The notes under the pieces: model-generated | The model's input: only the letters and a program-made list of their open reading frames with translations | Databases searched by the model: none | Told to the model about the DNA's origin: nothing | Part shown: piece by piece, positions 61,801-64,000 of the stretch | Numbering within the stretch: the stretch's first letter is position 1 | Layout of the letters: each line of letters begins with the position of its first letter | DNA from: Cytobacillus suaedae | GTDB lineage: Bacteria > Bacillota > Bacilli > Bacillales > Bacillaceae_L | Reading direction: 5' to 3' | NCBI GenBank assembly: GCA_014960805.1 | Contig: CP063163.1 | Location: 1,443,584 to 1,507,583, forward strand | DNA length: 64,000 bases | Program-made: the position numbers and the translations under genes

Positions 61801-62444
61801 TGAAAGGATTCGGTTTCTTGACCAGTAAAATCACTAATAGGTGGGTTTCCTGTAATATCATTAATTTCCATCTCATCTTGGAAAAACCATGCATATTCTC
61901 GAAATGAAGGTAAGAATGGGTTGTGAATATCCGCATAAAGCCCACTCTTAATGGGACCTCCAGTAACTGGATGTGTCCATGTTGAGCCTCTTTTCTCAAC
62001 AAACAGAGCTCCGAACAACCCATTTGGATTAGAGCCTTCTTCTGAGCTTGACGGATTCCCTAAATCAGAAAAAAAGTAAATTCCTTCATGAGAAGCTTTT
62101 AAACGATAAAGAATCTTTTCACCACAAGGAACCAGCGTGCTAGGGTTAAACCCTACATTTGCACCATCTGACTGAAATACATCGTAATCTGCTTCTTGGA
62201 AATGCATTCCGGTTTCAAAAGGCAACTGGTTCTCAAATAATATTTCAACAATGTCCCCTTCGTTTGCACGAATAACAAGTGGTTCTACAAGATCTACAGT
62301 CGAAAAGGGGTTTTTACGAACAAGTTTTTTAACTTTTTGCTCATTTTCTTTTAATACGTACATCATTCCATTCGGATTGTAATCTCCAAAATTATTAACG
62401 ACAATTCGAATGGGAATAGAAACAACATGATAAAATCGCTTCAT
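58803..62444 (-). CDS. mnxG: Giant multicopper oxidase, MnxG-like (Mn(II) oxidase family)
   Basis: 1213 residues, close to MnxG of marine Bacillus SG-1. It is built of about six cupredoxin domains in three pairs; each pair starts with a VVSIPIRIVVNNFGDYNPNG-like strand (residue 6, about 450 and about 840). Copper motifs: VFHYHVHQWF (about 280), VIHCHLYPHFGAGMW (about 332-346, a HCHxxxHxxxGM type-1/type-3 site), WFFHDHLFS (about 569), HSFNLHGLRW (about 717) and TFHLHGHYWR (about 1126). No signal peptide. In SG-1 MnxG works with MnxE and MnxF on the spore exosporium; neither gene lies beside it here. The ribosome site CAGGAGGTG precedes ATG. Mn oxidation is inferred from family and length. Confidence 0.82.
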   Translation of the reverse strand: MKRFYHVVSIPIRIVVNNFGDYNPNGMMYVLKENEQKVKKLVRKNPFSTVDLVEPLVIRANEGDIVEILFENQLPFETGMHFQEADYDVFQSDGANVGFNPSTLVPCGEKILYRLKASHEGIYFFSDLGNPSSSEEGSNPNGLFGALFVEKRGSTWTHPVTGGPIKSGLYADIHNPFLPSFREYAWFFQDEMEINDITGNPPISDFTGQETESFHGVNYRYEPEWRRKQLIDEGVVCPDCEGEEVHHDSWVFGDPATPILRGYVGDPAMIRLIHGGVKETHVFHYHVHQWFRDPMNLNEEIIDSQSTSPQTHYNIQPLYGLGSLHGAIGDVVIHCHLYPHFGAGMWGINRIFDTLQDGSQCYPNGVPIAPLQPLPDRPLPPTPTPERPGFPNFIPGKVGCKAPRPPLGIVGGREMTELERNAAIPNARPGAVFADPCMENAVVKEFNISLIELPVVYNRQGWHDPKARIYVFDEDIEAICSGKKEPEPLIFHAAAGTCLRINYTNRVPHILDGDAFQLVTRTYENGLHIHFVKFDVLTNDGANIGWNYDSSVLPGETIRYEYFADVELKAWFFHDHLFSTAHQQHGVFGSGVIHPRFTKFFDSKTGAEVDHGAQITAVNPLVPDYRDFALMVHDFALLFDKDGTPLNPPPFPGSQEDPGLFGVNYKNEPLQFRLGKDCDPAYSFSSYVNGDPITPILQAYEGDSIRIRLLQGAQEESHSFNLHGLRWLRRRRDLESKRDDQQHIGISESFTFDTYIPRSGDYLWTFETEEDLWNGLWGLIRAFDEEVPNLIPLPDRPRPPKRTKPLPECTGCPPAPPTEVLSVGAPGPVVCYDVVAFHTPIIYNAYGDHDPNGIVFALKEDMEDILCGKKNPEPLILRANEGDTVEVTLTSLLDFDKFTFKDGIYPYPRVREQAFYPPSLRISLHPQLIQYDVKTSAGETVGFNPDQTVGPGETITYRWFVDEALGACGMWDMADIRNHRSQGAFGAFIAEPRGTKYLDPHTLKPVRTGANVILTNPYLPDTREFVMIMHDGVRLLDKFGQLIFDPFEGILLGTDEAPAEIGDTYDEGSRGFNYRTERLINRFREHPDLSDLFSSKVFSDPATPVFEAYPGDPVTIRLVTPAERRRTHTFHLHGHYWRTDKNSEDLGIESFVGENVMGSKVNLDLIGGAGSIFNFPGDYMYRAGNIRWDIELGMWGIMRVHSELQKHLPPLQY

Positions 62445-62668
62445 TATATTTCACCTCCTGTTTAAAATCGATCGTCTAGTTTGATCATTTTATTTTCTTT
62501 CACTCTATCGCTTCCTCTCTTACAAATTTAATCTTTTAAGATCAAAAGTTTTAAATAGTTTATGTTGAGATAGGAGAAGGGGTTGTGCTTCTGTCGTGAA
62601 GATTGAGTTTATTTTTGCTTGAGAAGTTGGTTGAATGGAGTTTTTCTTTTAAAAGTGAGTCATTGATA

Positions 62669-62815
62669 ATGGCAAATGAATTTTTTGGTTTTCGAATTGT
62701 AGATGTTCTTTCAGAAATTGGATGAAAATATTCAATAAAAAGTGAATTGAAATAACATAAAAAACGTGTGCTTGTTATTAAGAACTTCACATTCTATAGT
62801 GCTCATCAACTTTAA
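62669..62815 (+). pseudogene. Decayed 5' fragment of a second queD
   Basis: 49 codons with in-frame TGA and TAA: MANEFFGFRIVDVLSEIG, then SEL, HKKRVLVIKNFTF, SAHQL. This aligns codon for codon to the start of queD at 13541 ([37 protein letters not shown]). Identity ends within the zinc motif (AHHLH becomes AHQL-stop). No other que gene lies around it. It sits between mnxG and bceA. Confidence 0.85.
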
Positions 62816-62837
62816 AAGAATAAAATCAGTAACAACA

Positions 62838-62875
62838 TGACAAAAATGTCACATTAGATATTGTTATATCGATGG
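62838..62875 (+). promoter_or_regulatory. Putative BceR-like operator upstream of bceA
   Basis: TGACA-AAAA-TGTCA (62838-62851) is a perfect inverted repeat 74 bases before bceA, with the TnACA-N4-TGTnA layout of BceR/PsdR-type sites. A decayed copy is at 58564-58578. The two-component genes are not in the window. Confidence 0.6.
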
Positions 62876-62924
62876 TTAGAGGGCAAATTAACCGATATAG
62901 TAGGCTTGTGAAGGAGGTCGAATC

Positions 62925-63677
62925 ATGACTAACATTATAGAAACTAAGAACTTATCTAAATCCTACGGAAAAACACAAGTCTTAAAAAACATCGATATGA
63001 CCATTGAACAAGGGGAATTTACGGCAATTATGGGCCCATCTGGGTCTGGGAAAACGACATTAATGAATACTTTATCTACAATTGATAGTTTTAGCGGTGG
63101 GGATGTTTGGATTGAGGGGAATTCCCTGTTGGATATGAAAAAGAAAGACTTACGAGCATTCCGGCAAAAACGAATGGGCTTTATTTTTCAAGATTACAAC
63201 TTATTGGACACATTAACGGTGAAAGAAAATATCCTGCTGCCGCTTTCCTTACAAAAAACACCTGTTGCTGAAATGGAGCAGCGTTTAGGAAAAATCATTG
63301 AAGCCTTAAATATTGAATCCATTTTAAATCACTATCCTTCTGAAATATCGGGTGGTCAAATGCAGCGCACAGCTGCTGCGAGGGCGATTATTACCAATCC
63401 AGCCATTGTGTTTGCTGATGAGCCGACGGGGGCACTCGATTCCAGGTCTGCAACGCAGTTACTTGAGCAAATGCAATTGCTTAATCAAACATTTAAGACA
63501 ACTGTTTTGATGATTACCCATGACCCGTATGCAGCGAGCTATTGTCAACGTGTCATCTTTCTTCGGGATGGAAAAATCGTCAATGAGATGTTTAAAGGAG
63601 AGCAAAACGAAAAAGAATTCTTCGACCGCATTCTAACGATTCAAAGTGCGTTAGGAGGCGACCAACGATGGGCTTAA
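62925..63677 (+). CDS. bceA: Bce-type ABC transporter ATPase (BceA)
   Basis: 250 residues: Walker A MGPSGSGKTTLMN (36-48), FIFQDYNLLDTLTVKENILL (Q-loop), SGGQMQRTAAARAI signature, FADEPTGALDS Walker B, MITHDP H-loop. The family is the BceA/antimicrobial-peptide detoxification type, with the SATQLLEQMQLL linker typical of it. ATG follows AAGGAGG. It overlaps bceB by 10 bases. Confidence 0.9.
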   Translation: MTNIIETKNLSKSYGKTQVLKNIDMTIEQGEFTAIMGPSGSGKTTLMNTLSTIDSFSGGDVWIEGNSLLDMKKKDLRAFRQKRMGFIFQDYNLLDTLTVKENILLPLSLQKTPVAEMEQRLGKIIEALNIESILNHYPSEISGGQMQRTAAARAIITNPAIVFADEPTGALDSRSATQLLEQMQLLNQTFKTTVLMITHDPYAASYCQRVIFLRDGKIVNEMFKGEQNEKEFFDRILTIQSALGGDQRWA

Positions 63678-64000
63678 TTGATTTATCATGGAGGAATATG
63701 AAGCGGAATTTCAGGTTGTATACGATCTATTTCATTTCCATGCTTGTCGGTGTCGTGATTTACTTTACCTTTTCAGGATTAATGTTTAACAAGGACGTAG
63801 TGACAGCGATCCAAAATAAAGAAAACTACCAATCAGGTATATTCATTGCCTCGACGATTGTCTTCTTATTTATCGTGTTTTTTATTTTGTATGCAAATTC
63901 TTTTTTTATGAAGCAACGAAAAAAGGAATTTGGTATGTATCTATTATACGGGATGAAAGAAAGACAAGTAGCCGCAATGGTCTTTTTTGAAACGTTATTT
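63668..64000 (+). CDS. bceB: Bce-type ABC transporter permease (BceB), 3'-truncated by the window
   Basis: ATG 63668 lies within the end of bceA, with GGAGG nine bases before. The 111 visible residues hold two helices (LYTIYFISMLVGVVIYFTFS and IASTIVFLFIVFFILYANSF) and the typical MKQRKKEFGMYLLYGMKERQ, a FtsX-like loop found in BceB. The rest lies outside the window. Confidence 0.85.
   Translation, partial: MGLIDLSWRNMKRNFRLYTIYFISMLVGVVIYFTFSGLMFNKDVVTAIQNKENYQSGIFIASTIVFLFIVFFILYANSFFMKQRKKEFGMYLLYGMKERQVAAMVFFETLF

Noticed and set aside
1-64000. CRISPR array, tRNA or rRNA genes, transposases, integrases
   Set aside because: No regularly spaced direct repeats with unique spacers of CRISPR type, no cloverleaf tRNA with CCA-type end, no rRNA and no DDE or tyrosine/serine recombinase gene was recognised. 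The 21-base CGA arrays lack conserved repeat units and are not CRISPR.

Overview
The window is A+T-rich DNA from a spore-forming member of the Bacillaceae (Bacillus sensu lato). The evidence is strong AGGAGG-type ribosome binding sites with frequent TTG/GTG starts, a preQ1-I riboswitch in front of queCDE, a ComK homologue, BdbC/BdbD, TcyP, YtrA-type GntR-ABC genes, a Bce-type transporter, a BclA-like collagen protein and an MnxG-like giant multicopper oxidase. I cannot name the species.

Layout. 1-12.5 kb is a defence island: the 3' part of an SF1 helicase fused to a Vsr/DUF559-like nuclease; a tight four-gene operon (GHKL ATPase, two unrecognised proteins, DUF262-HNH GmrSD-like protein); a MazG-like pyrophosphohydrolase overlapping a PLD-SF2 helicase; and a NERD-2xHRDC protein. 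12.8-16.8 kb holds the preQ1 riboswitch and queCDE, a ComK-family gene behind two Fnr/CRP-like boxes, a coiled-coil gene flanked by two copies of one terminator, and a DUF420 gene. 17-23.2 kb is a redox and metal block: msrA, then bdbC-bdbD-copD-copC on the minus strand, divergent from arsR-cadA, with four copies of one operator between them. The cadA frame is interrupted only by a UGA at the first cysteine of its metal-binding CxxC motif, and a perfect GGU-loop hairpin follows it, as expected for a selenocysteine codon with a bacterial SECIS. 23.2-26.8 kb has a methyltransferase, decayed genes, a MarR regulator and a peptidase S51.

26.9-32.4 kb is an Mrp/Mbh-type cation/proton antiporter operon (minus strand, order E-F-G-MbhD-B-C-D-second NuoL/M-like). 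32.6-47.7 kb is a patchwork of small regulators, three CBO0543-type membrane proteins, DUF3231, a cluster of five paralogues with a basic-core-acidic layout, an FNT transporter, a rifampin ADP-ribosyltransferase (arr), a sigma-70 factor whose 3' region exists elsewhere as a decayed duplicate, and a PKD-domain protein next to a collagen-like protein. Three copies of a REP-like hairpin lie in this part.

47.9-64 kb has a GntR-ABC-ECF cluster with a doubled operator, PadR-DUF1048, a candidate structured RNA, tcyP, small genes, two arrays of CGA triplets spaced 20-21 bases apart, the 1213-residue mnxG-like gene, a decayed second copy of queD, and bceA with the start of bceB behind an inverted-repeat operator.

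Most notable: the probable selenoprotein CadA with its operator-rich divergent promoter; the GHKL-DUF262 four-gene operon as a possible undescribed defence system; the 21-base phased CGA arrays; and the basic-core-acidic paralogue cluster.
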